This document shows, piece by piece, positions 17,268-26,961 of a stretch of 64,000 nucleotides of DNA. Both the position numbers and the translations under genes were made by a program. Each line of letters opens with the position of its first letter. Positions within the stretch are counted from its first letter, which is position 1. The DNA is taken from NCBI RefSeq assembly GCF_900156285.1, contig NZ_FTNC01000014.1, forward strand, positions 1-64,000. The letters run 5' to 3'. Below the pieces are notes generated by a model that had not been told where the DNA came from, made no database searches, and saw only the letters and a list, made by a program, of their open reading frames with translations. The DNA is from Halanaerobium kushneri (GTDB lineage Bacteria > Bacillota > Halanaerobiia > Halanaerobiales > Halanaerobiaceae).

Positions 17268-17873
17268 CTAAAATAATCCAAGCTGGCATTTTACTATTTT
17301 TATATCCTGTTCTTTAACAATTTTCCCGACCTGGGGAACAGACATTTTAAGTAAATCTGCCAGAAGATGAGCCTGATAACAGGTCATTTTTTCTGGTTGG
17401 ATAATAAATGGTAAATCCATAAGTTTTCCCGCCGAAAGAAGTGTGTTAGTATTTATTTTAACATTTGCTCTATTTTTTACCATTTTTGCCGAATCTTTTT
17501 CGGGCTGATCGTTATTTTCGAGATAAAAAAGCAAATCAGGATTTAAAAAATTGATAATAGTATTACCTTCAATAAAAAGTCTTTCGATATCATCATCCAG
17601 TAAGTTCCGAGCCAACTGATAAGCACTGGGAAGTTCTGCCGCTGGACTTTCTAAAAGTATTACTTTATCTGCCCCATGCTCAACAACCCTTGCTGTATCA
17701 GTACCTGTCTGATTAATTACCTTAGGATCATTAATTACCTTGTATTGATCAAGCTCATTGTTGACCGATGTTTTAATAACTGCAGTTTTAGCACAGCTAT
17801 CTTCTAACATTAAGGAAATTAAAGTCGTCTTACCAGCTTTACTGGCAGAAGCACTGACTCCTATCATTTCCAT
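17268..17873 (-). CDS. MobB-like P-loop protein of molybdopterin metabolism
   Basis: A 201-residue protein that starts with a P-loop (ASASKAGKTTLI, about 8-19) resembling MobB, the GTP-binding partner of MobA in making molybdopterin dinucleotide. The first Walker A glycine is replaced by serine or alanine, and the protein is somewhat longer than usual MobB (about 160-175). The centre carries VILLESPAAELPSAY, and the end has a short helical region. It is the last gene of the molybdenum-cofactor cluster, 162 bases after the MOSC gene. The function is inferred from the P-loop and the context; another small GTPase-like role is possible. Confidence 0.6.
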   Translation of the reverse strand: MEMIGVSASASKAGKTTLISLMLEDSCAKTAVIKTSVNNELDQYKVINDPKVINQTGTDTARVVEHGADKVILLESPAAELPSAYQLARNLLDDDIERLFIEGNTIINFLNPDLLFYLENNDQPEKDSAKMVKNRANVKINTNTLLSAGKLMDLPFIIQPEKMTCYQAHLLADLLKMSVPQVGKIVKEQDIKIVKCQLGLF

Positions 17874-18035
17874 AATTATTCCTCCTCATAGAATTCAATT
17901 TATAACTCATCATAGTTTGTGTTAATTTTCACCATAATTAGATGGCTACATTAAAATAGTAAAGGATTATCCGAAAAAAATCAAATTCTAAATCTTAAAA
18001 TCAACAATTTTATATATTTTCTTAAAGTTTAACTT

Positions 18036-18479
18036 CTAATTATTTAACAGTTCAATTTTATCTCCGGGCTTAATTATTCCTCCCTTAATTACCCTGGCAA
18101 ATACTCCTTCTCGGGGCATGACACAATCACCAATGGTCTGCATTATCTCACAGTCATGATGACACTTTTTGCCTATCTGAGTAATCTCCAACAAAATTTC
18201 GTCATTAATTCTTATTTTCTGGCCTACAGGTAGCTTAAATAAATTTTCTATTCCTTCTGTTGTTATATTCTCAGCAAAATCTCCAAATTTCAGTTCAAAT
18301 CCCTGTCCACGCATTTTATCAATACTGCTGTTATCTAAAAGACTCAGCTGACGATGCCATTTTCCTGCATGAGCATCACCTTTAAGACCATAGTTTGCTA
18401 TAAGTTCCCCCTTATCAATTTCTCTTTTTGTTGTCCCTTTTTCTTTACTTAAACAGACTGCTTTTACCTTTGCTTCCAT
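18036..18479 (-). CDS. MOSC-domain protein
   Basis: A 147-residue protein made of a single MOSC domain, the C-terminal domain of molybdenum-cofactor sulfurases. It shows GLKGDAHAGKWHRQ, FGDFAENI and the conserved cysteine region GKKCHHDCEI. Stand-alone MOSC proteins are thought to carry or modify sulfur on the cofactor. It sits between mog/moaB and mobB-like in the same direction. The ATG is preceded by GAGGTG. Confidence 0.88.
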   Translation of the reverse strand: MEAKVKAVCLSKEKGTTKREIDKGELIANYGLKGDAHAGKWHRQLSLLDNSSIDKMRGQGFELKFGDFAENITTEGIENLFKLPVGQKIRINDEILLEITQIGKKCHHDCEIMQTIGDCVMPREGVFARVIKGGIIKPGDKIELLNN

Positions 18480-18509
18480 TTACTCCACCTCTTAAAATAA
18501 TTTTAGTTT

Positions 18510-19031
18510 TTAACTTTTCTGGTGTTCAGTTATTTTCCCCTTTAAAATTTTAACTCCATGGGGAATAATCTCAATTGCTGCCTCCAGACATTCCCGGACT
18601 GCTTTAGGACTGCCTGGAAAATTTATAATTAGAGTCTGTTTTCTAATTCCCGCCCTGGCTCGTGACAGTGCAGCTTGAGGAGTAATAGAAATTGTTTCAG
18701 CTCTTATTTTCTCTGGAATCCCTGGTACCTCTTTTTCAATAACCTCTAATGTAGCCTCAGGGGTGATATCGCGTTTAGCAAAACCTGTCCCACCAGTAGT
18801 TAAAATTAAATCTGCCACTTTTTGATCGGCAATTTTAATTAAAGTTTCTTTTATTTCTTCTTTTTCATCAGCAATTATTTCTTCATAAACAATATCAGCA
18901 CCGATATTTTCCATCATCTTCTTAATTACAGGACCACTGAGATCTTTTCTTTCTCCTTTAGAACCTTTATCACTAATTGTTAAAACCGCTGTTCTTATAT
19001 GAAAATTACTCTTCTCGCTCATAAATTCCAC
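18510..19031 (-). CDS. molybdopterin adenylyltransferase (MogA/MoaB family)
   Basis: A 173-residue protein of the MogA/MoaB fold with AVLTISDKGSKGERKDLSGP at the N-terminus and the substrate-binding motif TTGGTGFAKRDITPEAT. It adenylates molybdopterin before metal insertion by MoeA. The start is a GTG with a GGAGGG site; an ATG three codons later is further from the site. The reading frame overlaps the end of moaC by 26 bases, so the two are translationally coupled. Confidence 0.9.
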   Translation of the reverse strand: MEFMSEKSNFHIRTAVLTISDKGSKGERKDLSGPVIKKMMENIGADIVYEEIIADEKEEIKETLIKIADQKVADLILTTGGTGFAKRDITPEATLEVIEKEVPGIPEKIRAETISITPQAALSRARAGIRKQTLIINFPGSPKAVRECLEAAIEIIPHGVKILKGKITEHQKS

Positions 19032-19500
19032 TCTTCCCTCCAGCTTTATAAATTAAACGAACATTATTGATTTCCATTGATTTATCAACTGCCTTTGTCA
19101 TATCATATATTGTAAGAGCTGCCAGATTGACAGCTGTTAAAGCCTCCATTTCAACACCAGTCTGGCCGCTGTTTTTAACTTCTGCTGTGATTTTAATTTT
19201 ATCATCAAAATTTAGATCAAAATCAACTTTAATGCTGCTCAATAAAAGCGGATGACACATCGGTATTAAGTCCGAAGTCTTTTTGGCGCCGGTTATTCCT
19301 GCTATTCTGGCTGTTTCTAAAACAGAACCTTTTTTTACAGTGCCGGTTTTTATCATTTTTAAAGTTTCAGCTTTCATCTTAATTTCACCTGCAGCTCTGG
19401 CAGTTCTCTGAGTTATTTTTTTTTCGGAAACATCCACCATCTTCACTTTTCCATTTTGATCAAGATGAGAAAATTCTTTTTTTGAAATTTCTTGATTCAT
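19006..19500 (-). CDS. moaC: cyclic pyranopterin monophosphate synthase
   Basis: A 164-residue MoaC of normal length with MVDVSEKKITQRTARA, PMCHPLLL and GQTGVEMEALTAV, the active-site regions of the family. With MoaA it converts GTP to cyclic pyranopterin monophosphate, the first step of molybdopterin synthesis. It starts five bases after the moaA stop and overlaps the next gene. Confidence 0.95.
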   Translation of the reverse strand: MNQEISKKEFSHLDQNGKVKMVDVSEKKITQRTARAAGEIKMKAETLKMIKTGTVKKGSVLETARIAGITGAKKTSDLIPMCHPLLLSSIKVDFDLNFDDKIKITAEVKNSGQTGVEMEALTAVNLAALTIYDMTKAVDKSMEINNVRLIYKAGGKSGIYEREE

Positions 19501-19505
19501 TTTAT

Positions 19506-20465
19506 TTAGCCTCCAATTTGGGACATATTTCTATTATAATTCTGCCGCTCAAAACTAAGAGAATGTCGAACTGGTTTAACTTGCAGTGCCTGTCTATAAG
19601 CAATTTTTATTTCAGCATCAGTCATAGCTTTAATTTTTATTTCCTGATTACCAGCCAAACATGGTTTAAATCTGCCATCTGCAGTTAAACGCAGCCGATT
19701 ACAGCTGCTGCAAAAATGTTCACTTAAAGCTGAAATAAATCCAATTGTTCCTGCTGCTCCTTCTATTTTAAAATACCTTGCTGGCCCACTTCCCTTAATG
19801 TCAGACGGCAGTAGCTTATATCTGTTCTTAATTAATTCCATTATTTCTCTACTGCTAATAAATTTTTCTGCTTTTGCCTCACCACCCAGAGGCATATATT
19901 CTATAAACCTGACACTCAAATTTTCTTTACGAGTCAATTCGATAAAATCAAATAATTCATCATCGTTGATTCCACGCATAACAACAACATTAAGTTTAAC
20001 CGGATTTAATTTTACTTTCAAAGCAGCTTTTATTCCATTTAAAACCTCTGATAGGTTATCTCTTCTGGAAATTTTTTTAAACTTTGCTGGATTGAGAGTA
20101 TCAAGAGAAATATTAATCCTTTTTAGACCTGCTTTTTTTAATTCTCTAGCTTTTTCAGCAAGTAAAACTGCATTCGACGTCATAGAAATATCCTCTAAAT
20201 CAAGCTTATTTAATGCTGAAATAAAGTCTTCTACTCCCAGCCTGACCAGAGGCTCACCACCCGTAATTCGCACTTTTTTTATACCCAGTTTAATCCCTAT
20301 TTTCACTATCCGCAAAATATCTTCATAACTTAAGATTTCCTGATGATCTTTGCTTTCAACACCATCCGCAGGCATACAATAACGGCAGCGGAGATTGCAG
20401 CGGTCAGTAATTGAAATTCTCAAATAATCAATTTCTCTTCCCAGATGATCCTTCAATTTCTGCAT
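19506..20465 (-). CDS. moaA: GTP 3',8-cyclase (radical SAM)
   Basis: A 319-residue radical SAM protein. Cys23, Cys27 and Cys30 in DRCNLRCRYCMP hold the SAM cluster. FCSSCNRLRL and FKPCLAG near residue 250-270 hold the second Fe-S cluster. The C-terminal Gly-Gly needed by MoaA proteins is present. It forms the first pterin intermediate from GTP under anaerobic conditions. It sits 14 bases downstream of the fused moeA gene. Confidence 0.95.
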   Translation of the reverse strand: MQKLKDHLGREIDYLRISITDRCNLRCRYCMPADGVESKDHQEILSYEDILRIVKIGIKLGIKKVRITGGEPLVRLGVEDFISALNKLDLEDISMTSNAVLLAEKARELKKAGLKRINISLDTLNPAKFKKISRRDNLSEVLNGIKAALKVKLNPVKLNVVVMRGINDDELFDFIELTRKENLSVRFIEYMPLGGEAKAEKFISSREIMELIKNRYKLLPSDIKGSGPARYFKIEGAAGTIGFISALSEHFCSSCNRLRLTADGRFKPCLAGNQEIKIKAMTDAEIKIAYRQALQVKPVRHSLSFERQNYNRNMSQIGG

Positions 20466-20479
20466 TTTAGTGCCTCCAT

Positions 20480-22393
20480 TTATAAATCCAGAATTCTAAT
20501 TTCACCTGTCTTACGACACTGATATCCTCCCAGATTTTCAATTTTATTTTTTATTTCTTCCTGCTTTATTAAGTTTATCAAATCCTGAATCTGAGGATAA
20601 TCTAAAATTTCTTCTCGGAAAATAAGATCATATTTTTCCTCAGCCAGTGGTAAAAAATCTACATCCATTACCTCTGCAGCAGCTCTAATACCCAGAGCGG
20701 CATCCGCCGAACCTCTTCCCACAGCCGCTGCTGCAGCTATATGAGTAAATTCTTCTTTTGTATAGCCATTAATCTGAACTGGGGCAATATCATTCTGCTC
20801 AAGTAAATAGTCAAATAAAACTCTTGTTCCCGCTCCACGCTGACGATTTACATAATTGACATCTTTGTCAATTAAATCATTAATATTGCTTATACCTTTT
20901 GGATTGCCTTTTTTGAGATACAGTCCCTGTTTGCGATGGACTAAATTTAAAATAACCATTTTACTACCCTTAAAAAGATCTTTTAAATGTTTAATATTAT
21001 ATTCCCCAGTCTCAGGATCAAGCAAATGTGCTCCAGCAAGTTGAGATTCATTGCGTCTAAGGGCTGTCAATCCAGCCATTGATCCCACTGTTTGCAGCTT
21101 CAAATCAAAATTATATCCCCTTTTACGCAGCTGATTTCTGATTAAGTCCAGACTCAAATCATGACTGCCGATTAAGAGCAGGTCATTTTTTATTTTATTT
21201 CTTTCTTTTAATAAAATAACAGGTGCTTTATCTCCAGAATGCATTCCTTCTTTGTTTTCTGCAATTCTCATTATTCCATCTGCTTTTAAAATTGATTCCA
21301 TAGCTGATGAACCTCTTTTTAAAGGTATGGCTGTATACTGATCATTTGTATCAAAAATTAAATTAACTCGTAAAAATTCTTCTAAACCGATATCCGAAGT
21401 TACTTTTCTATTAACTTTAGCTTCAATTTGATTGAATGAGGGGGCTTCAACTCCCTGCAACTGATAAATTAATTCTCGAATAAATAAATGGTTGTCAAGC
21501 CAGGCAGAAAGAGGGTATCCCGGTAATCCAAAAACAGGTTTTGTTTCCACTTCTGCCGCAATCAAAGGTTTCCCCGGCATAATATTTACACCATGAAATA
21601 AAATTTCTCCTTTTTCCCTCAAAATATCAATCGTATAATCTCCTCTACCTGCTGAAGAACCAGAAAGAATAATAATTATATCGCTTGTAACTGCTGCTTC
21701 AATCAGGGCTTTTTCAATTAATTGCTTTTGATCAGGAATTATTTCCGATATTTTAACTTTTGCGCCCCATTTTCTAAGAGCTGCTCGCACCATCTGAGAA
21801 TTAAATTCTACCAGTTCTCCCTTTTCAGGCGTTCCAGCTGCCTCAATAAGCTCATCTCCTGTTGGTATAATTGTAATTTGCGGTTTCTGGTAGACTTCAA
21901 CTTCCACCACTCCTGCCTCCAGCAGAGCTCCAATATCATAATCCTTTAGCCTCTGAGCTGCCGGAACCAACAAATTACCTTTAACTGCACTTTCACCGAT
22001 TGAACGAATATTATGCCAGGGAGGAACCCCTTTTTCAATAGAGTAAGTATTTCTATCAATTTGATTAACCTCTTCAATTTTTATGACTGAGTTAAATTGT
22101 TCCGGAATCGGATCACCGGTATCTACCTCTACTGCATCCAGACCTGACTTCAGTTGAACAGGATTCCTTTCACTGGCTCCTTCGGTCATTCTGGCCTTAA
22201 CCGCTATTCCATCCATTGCAGCCGCATAATAATCGGGAGCAGAACGCAGAGCCTTAATCCCTCTAGCAGTAATTCTTCCTTCAGCCTCAGCAGTTTTTAT
22301 TTTTTCAATATCTGTTCTTGAGCTTTTAAAATTATTTTTTAATTTGTTTATGGCATCAGCCAGTGATATCTTATCTAAATATTTTTTTACCAT
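20480..22393 (-). CDS. MoeA fused to a periplasmic-binding-protein-like domain
   Basis: A 637-residue fusion. Residues 1-400 are MoeA-like (PDYYAAAMDGIAV, IPTGDEL, LSGSSAGRGDYT, MPGKPLIAAEV, GLPGYPLSAW). Residues 415-625 form a PBP-like domain of the type also found in COG1910 (LLIGSHDLSLDLI, NRQRGAGTRVLFDYLL, AAAVGRGSADAALGI). MoeA inserts molybdate or tungstate into adenylated molybdopterin. The extra domain may sense or hold the oxyanion or the cofactor, but this is not established. It has no signal peptide and is cytoplasmic. It follows the stand-alone moeA by 67 bases. Confidence 0.9.
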   Translation of the reverse strand: MVKKYLDKISLADAINKLKNNFKSSRTDIEKIKTAEAEGRITARGIKALRSAPDYYAAAMDGIAVKARMTEGASERNPVQLKSGLDAVEVDTGDPIPEQFNSVIKIEEVNQIDRNTYSIEKGVPPWHNIRSIGESAVKGNLLVPAAQRLKDYDIGALLEAGVVEVEVYQKPQITIIPTGDELIEAAGTPEKGELVEFNSQMVRAALRKWGAKVKISEIIPDQKQLIEKALIEAAVTSDIIIILSGSSAGRGDYTIDILREKGEILFHGVNIMPGKPLIAAEVETKPVFGLPGYPLSAWLDNHLFIRELIYQLQGVEAPSFNQIEAKVNRKVTSDIGLEEFLRVNLIFDTNDQYTAIPLKRGSSAMESILKADGIMRIAENKEGMHSGDKAPVILLKERNKIKNDLLLIGSHDLSLDLIRNQLRKRGYNFDLKLQTVGSMAGLTALRRNESQLAGAHLLDPETGEYNIKHLKDLFKGSKMVILNLVHRKQGLYLKKGNPKGISNINDLIDKDVNYVNRQRGAGTRVLFDYLLEQNDIAPVQINGYTKEEFTHIAAAAAVGRGSADAALGIRAAAEVMDVDFLPLAEEKYDLIFREEILDYPQIQDLINLIKQEEIKNKIENLGGYQCRKTGEIRILDL

Positions 22394-22460
22394 AGTCTGG
22401 TTCCTTCCTTTTTTATATTTAAGTAATAAATATTAATATTTTTCAGATAAAAGAGAACAA

Positions 22461-23714
22461 TCATTCAATCAGCATCAGTTCAACAATCTCTCCTTTTTCT
22501 TTACCCTCTTGAGTTCTGGGAACTTTAAGCACTGCATCACCATAAGCAAGATTTGTTATCAGACTTGATTTACCCAGAAGGGGATCTGCCAGCAATTTAT
22601 CATTATCTCGCTGCACTTTAACCGGTATATATTCTTCTCTACCTTTATCAGAAACAAATCCCCTTGTTAATTCGGCTTTAATCAAATATTTATTATTTGG
22701 AATCCCGATTTCTGCTGCCTCTTTTTCTCCATTTAAAACTCTTACAATTTCTGCTACTAAAACGCTGTTAACTGTCCAGGCAGAAGCAGGATGACCCGGC
22801 AGCCCGATAACAATTGTACCGTCAATAACTGCTAAAATTGTTGGCTTACCTGGTTTAATTGCCAGGCCATGAAGAAGGACTCCCGGCTTACCTAAAGAAT
22901 TGAGCAGATCAATCGTCATATCCTTAATTCCAACTGAGCTTCCCCCAGAAATTAAAACTAAATCTTTATCCAGTTCATTTTTGAGAGCAGTCTTTAAACT
23001 TTCAAAATCATCTTCAATAATACCAACTTTTTTGGTTTCTGCACCCATTTTACTTAAATAAGCGCTTATAGAATAACTATTAATATCTCTAATCTGTCCA
23101 GCTCTAGCATCTGCTTCAGCAGAAATTAGTTCATCACCGGTAGAAATAACTGATACTTCTGCCCGTTTAAAACCTTCAAACTCAGTAACCCCAAGACCGG
23201 CCAGCGCACCAATATCACGAGCCATTAGTTTATGACCTTTTTTAAAAAGAAGTTCATCAGCAGCAATATCTTCCGCTTTTTGAACTAGGTTCTCACCGAC
23301 TGCCAGTGATTTAAAACTCTCAATTGTATTTTGATTAATTTTTTCTGTATCCTCTATCATCAAAACAGCATCTGCTTCTTCTGGCAGCATCCCCCCCGTT
23401 GGAATAGCTGCTGCTTCGCCACTTTTAAGCTTAAGTTCAGTTTTTTCTCCCATCTTTATACTACCGATTAATTTAAAATAGCTAGGCATAGAAGCAGAAG
23501 CGCCTGCAGTATCAGCAGCTTTAACTGCATAGCCATCAACTGTTGATCGACTAAAAGGAGGTAGATCAATAGGTGAATAAATATCATCTGCCAAAACTCT
23601 ACTCAGAGCATTATCTAAATTTATTTTTTCTGTCTTAATTATTTTAGTCTTTAAAAAAGATTTTATCTCTTCCCAGAATTTTTCTGGTGGATTTAATTCT
23701 AAAAATTCTCTCAT
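22461..23714 (-). CDS. moeA: molybdopterin molybdenumtransferase
   Basis: A 417-residue MoeA with PPFSRSTVDGYAV, SVISTGDEL, ISGGSSVGIKDMT, IKPGKPTILAV and GLPGHPASAW, the expected motifs of the three-domain protein. It inserts the metal into adenylated molybdopterin. The start is set at ATG 23712-23714; earlier TTG/ATG codons in frame lie inside the GGGAAGG site. It is the first gene of the cofactor operon, with a second MoeA directly downstream. Confidence 0.93.
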   Translation of the reverse strand: MREFLELNPPEKFWEEIKSFLKTKIIKTEKINLDNALSRVLADDIYSPIDLPPFSRSTVDGYAVKAADTAGASASMPSYFKLIGSIKMGEKTELKLKSGEAAAIPTGGMLPEEADAVLMIEDTEKINQNTIESFKSLAVGENLVQKAEDIAADELLFKKGHKLMARDIGALAGLGVTEFEGFKRAEVSVISTGDELISAEADARAGQIRDINSYSISAYLSKMGAETKKVGIIEDDFESLKTALKNELDKDLVLISGGSSVGIKDMTIDLLNSLGKPGVLLHGLAIKPGKPTILAVIDGTIVIGLPGHPASAWTVNSVLVAEIVRVLNGEKEAAEIGIPNNKYLIKAELTRGFVSDKGREEYIPVKVQRDNDKLLADPLLGKSSLITNLAYGDAVLKVPRTQEGKEKGEIVELMLIE

Positions 23715-23808
23715 AATTTTTTTCATCCTTCCCAACTGATATTGAAATATTCAAAAAATTTAACTACTCTATAAAATTTATTCTAGTTAAAAGTTGGAAA
23801 CCCTTTTT

Positions 23809-23898
23809 TAAAAAATAAAATGATACCGGCAATCTGGATATATTTACCTTTTGCAGCTTAAAATTAATATGGTAAATATCCAGACAGCCAATATCATT
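23809..23898 (-). terminator. long hairpin terminator after valS
   Basis: Arms of about 28-30 bases (23819-23848 and 23871-23898) pair with small internal loops: AATGATA, GGC, TCTGGATA and TTTACC match their partners. A T-rich tract (TTTTATTTTTT on the minus strand) follows. It lies six bases beyond the valS stop. Confidence 0.7.
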
Positions 23899-23903
23899 AG
23901 AAC

Positions 23904-26558
23904 TTACTCAGCTAATTCTTTTTTTCGTTCAATTAATTTTTTCTTTTTTTCTTTATATTCTTTGAGTTTATCTCTTTCTCCAGCTACTAATTCCTGAGGA
24001 GCATTATTAACAAAACCCTCATTGTTTAATTTACCTTCTGCTCTTTTTATTTCAAATTCCATTTCTTCTATTTCTTTTTCCATTCTCTCAATTTCTTTAT
24101 CAATATCAATCATACCCTCCAGCGGCAAAATTACTTCTACTTCTTTAACAATTGAAGTTGAAACTTTATCGGGTCGCTCAAGCTCATCTCCCCCAATTAT
24201 TAGCTCCTTAATGCGGGCTAAATTTTCTATATAATCTTTACCCTCATTAAGAATTTCAATTTTAGCCTCCGGAGCAACAAGCAGAGCTTTGATTCTACGG
24301 CCTGGATTAACCTTCATTTCATTTCTAATATTTCTAACTGATTTAATAACACTCATTACCAGTTCCATTTTTTTCTCAGCCGCTGGGTTTAAGCCACTTA
24401 CTTGTTTTTCAGGATACTGGGCCCGCATAATTGTTCCTTCTGTTCCAGGTAATTTCTGCCAGATCTCCTCTGTAATAAATGGCATTACCGGGTGCAGAAG
24501 TCTGAGCAAACTTTCTAAAGTGTTAAGAGCATAATACTGAGCTGTTAATTTGGCTTTGGGATCTTCATCCTGATATAATCTGGCCTTCAAAAGCTCAATA
24601 TACCAGTCACAAAATTCATTCCAGATAAAATCATATAAAGAACTCGACATTTCTCCAAAGTTATAGCGTTCTAGAGCATCATCAATTTCCCCTGCTACTG
24701 TATTTAGACGACTCTGCATCCAGTCATCAGCCAGTGTTGGTTTTAAATCAGCTTCTTCAACTTTCTTCAGATCAAAATCCTCCAGATTCATTAATACAAA
24801 GCGAGAGGCATTCCAGATTTTATTGGCAAAGTTGCGGCTCGCTTCAAGTCTTTCTTCTCTAAAGCGCATATCATTACCGGGTGTATTACCTGTAATTAAA
24901 GTAAAACGCAGTGCATCTGCTCCAAACTGGTCTATGATATCTAAAGGATCAATTCCATTACCCAGGGATTTACTCATTTTTCTTCCCTGTGCATCACGAA
25001 TCAAACCATGGATATAGATATCTGAAAAAGGTTTTTGATCCTGGAATTTAAGTCCCATAAAGATCATCCGGGCCACCCAGAAGAAAATAATATCTCTACC
25101 AGTTACCAAAACATCTGTTGGATAAAAACTCTCCAGATCCTCTGTATCTTCAGGCCAGCCTAAGGTTGAAAATGGCCAGAGAGCAGATGAAAACCAGGTA
25201 TCTAATACATCTTCATCCTGACGCAAATTGCTGCTGCCGCAGTTGGGACAACTTTCCGGCTTTTCTTTACTTACAATTACTTCATCACAGTCATTGCAGT
25301 AATAAACAGGAATTCTATGGCCCCACCAGAGCTGTCTGGAAATACACCAGTCCCGGATATTGTTCATCCAGTTCATATACACTTTGGAAAAACGGTCGGG
25401 AACAAATTTGATATCACTATCTTCTACCGCCTCAATCGCAGGCTCTGCCAGCGGCTGCATTTTAACAAACCACTGTTTGGAAATTAACGGTTCAATTACT
25501 GTATCACAGCGATAACATTCGCCAACATTATGCACATGATCTTCAATTTTAACAAGTAAACCTTCTTTTTTTAGATCTTCAATCACCTTTTTACGAGCTT
25601 CATATCGGTCCAGACCTGCATAAGCTTCCCCGGCAGCTTCGGTCATTTTAGCATCTTCATCAATTACTGTTACAATTTCCAAATCATTGCGGCGGCCAAT
25701 TTCAAAATCATTGGGATCATGGGCCGGGGTAACCTTAACCATACCGGTTCCAAACTCACTATCTACATATTCATCAGCAATAATTTCTATTTCTCTATTT
25801 ATAAGCGGTACAATAACCTTTTCTCCTACCAGATCTTTGTAGCGTTCATCAGAAGGATGAACTGCAATAGCAGTATCTCCAAGCATTGTTTCTGGTCTTG
25901 TGGTGGCAATGGTAATATACCCCTCTCTATTTTTATAGGGATATTTATAATGATAAAACTTTCCTTCAGTTTCTTTATGTTCAACTTCAATATCACTTAA
26001 AGTTGTGTGACAGCTGGGACACCAGTTAACAATATAATCTCCCTGATAGATTAGACCCTCTTCGTACAATTTGATAAATACTTCTTCTACCGCATCTGAG
26101 CAGCCTTCATCCAGAGTAAATCGTTCCCTGGACCAATCACAGGAAGATCCCATTTTTTTCAGCTGATTTGTAATTCTGGTTCCATACTCTTCTTTCCATT
26201 CCCAGGCCTTTTCCAAAAATTCATTCCTGGTCATATCTTCTTTTTCTATTCCCTCTTCCCTCATCTTATCTACAACCTTAACCTCTGTTGCAATACTGGC
26301 GTGATCAGTTCCAGGAAGCCATAAAGATCGGTAACCCTGCATTCGCTTCCAGCGGGTTAATATATCCTGCAGTGTATTATCAAGAGCATGACCCATATGC
26401 AGCTGACCGGTAATATTAGGGGGCGGCATTACAATACTAAAGGTTCCCCTCTCATCTTCTCTCTTTTCTCTTGGTGCAAAATAATTGTTTTCCAGCCAGT
26501 ATTCATACCATTTATCTTCCGTTCTGGCCGGATCATAAGTTTTTTCTAGATTTTCCAC
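23904..26558 (-). CDS. valS: valine-tRNA ligase
   Basis: An 884-residue class I synthetase of standard length. HMGH (in QLHMGHALDN) and KMSKSLGNG are the ATP-binding signatures. The editing CP1 domain includes ATTRPETMLGDTA. A zinc-type cysteine set (CNDCDEV, CPNCGSSNL) lies near residue 430. The C-terminal 65 residues are a charged coiled coil that contacts tRNA. The GTG start follows GGAGGGG. Expression is controlled by the T-box leader at 26611-26907. Confidence 0.97.
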   Translation of the reverse strand: MENLEKTYDPARTEDKWYEYWLENNYFAPREKREDERGTFSIVMPPPNITGQLHMGHALDNTLQDILTRWKRMQGYRSLWLPGTDHASIATEVKVVDKMREEGIEKEDMTRNEFLEKAWEWKEEYGTRITNQLKKMGSSCDWSRERFTLDEGCSDAVEEVFIKLYEEGLIYQGDYIVNWCPSCHTTLSDIEVEHKETEGKFYHYKYPYKNREGYITIATTRPETMLGDTAIAVHPSDERYKDLVGEKVIVPLINREIEIIADEYVDSEFGTGMVKVTPAHDPNDFEIGRRNDLEIVTVIDEDAKMTEAAGEAYAGLDRYEARKKVIEDLKKEGLLVKIEDHVHNVGECYRCDTVIEPLISKQWFVKMQPLAEPAIEAVEDSDIKFVPDRFSKVYMNWMNNIRDWCISRQLWWGHRIPVYYCNDCDEVIVSKEKPESCPNCGSSNLRQDEDVLDTWFSSALWPFSTLGWPEDTEDLESFYPTDVLVTGRDIIFFWVARMIFMGLKFQDQKPFSDIYIHGLIRDAQGRKMSKSLGNGIDPLDIIDQFGADALRFTLITGNTPGNDMRFREERLEASRNFANKIWNASRFVLMNLEDFDLKKVEEADLKPTLADDWMQSRLNTVAGEIDDALERYNFGEMSSSLYDFIWNEFCDWYIELLKARLYQDEDPKAKLTAQYYALNTLESLLRLLHPVMPFITEEIWQKLPGTEGTIMRAQYPEKQVSGLNPAAEKKMELVMSVIKSVRNIRNEMKVNPGRRIKALLVAPEAKIEILNEGKDYIENLARIKELIIGGDELERPDKVSTSIVKEVEVILPLEGMIDIDKEIERMEKEIEEMEFEIKRAEGKLNNEGFVNNAPQELVAGERDKLKEYKEKKKKLIERKKELAE

Positions 26559-26610
26559 TTTTATTCCCCTCCATTAATTATATGTTGTAATTTTATATAA
26601 AATTAGTAAT

Positions 26611-26907
26611 AATAAAAAAAACAAAAAGCTCTCCCATCCAGTTAAGGACGAAAGAGCAATTAATTCGCGGTACCACCTTAGTTCTTCCTAAAATACAGAA
26701 AGCACTCATTGATTAACGACTGCTGTGCCGTTACTGATTAATCCAGATTATCAAAATTAACTACCTGATGATCTGACTGGTCAGCAAAACTCAGAGACGA
26801 CTTCATTTTCTTTAACTGCCGAAATCTTACAGCCACTGGATTCCGTTCTCTTTCAGTTTAAGGAAAAATTACTACTTCTCATCATAGTTTTTAAATATTT
26901 AACTATC
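26611..26907 (-). promoter_or_regulatory. T-box riboswitch of valS
   Basis: The minus strand carries AAGGTGGTACCGCG (26666-26679), the T-box sequence that pairs with the uncharged tRNA acceptor end. A 12-bp terminator stem with a six-base loop (26628-26657) follows, then a T tract. Stem I lies upstream and contains GAA-GTC-GTC (26796-26804); GUC is a valine codon and is the likely specifier, matching the downstream gene. Uncharged tRNA-Val would stabilise the antiterminator and allow valS expression. This leader fills nearly all of the 26559-26961 gap. Confidence 0.93.
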
Positions 26908-26913
26908 GTTATT

Positions 26914-26943
26914 ATAATACCTTATAATCCAGTCTGCTGTCAA
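26914..26943 (-). promoter_or_regulatory. promoter of the valS T-box leader
   Basis: A perfect TTGACA (26938-26943) and TATTAT (26914-26919) on the minus strand are separated by 18 bases, just upstream of the T-box leader and just after the stop of the M16 gene. Confidence 0.8.
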
Positions 26944-26961
26944 GAACTAAAATCCAGTGAA

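Noticed and set aside
19798-20328. A 176-codon plus-strand frame inside moaA
   Set aside because: It is antisense to conserved moaA codons; hydrophobic composition comes from the reverse complement of charged helices.
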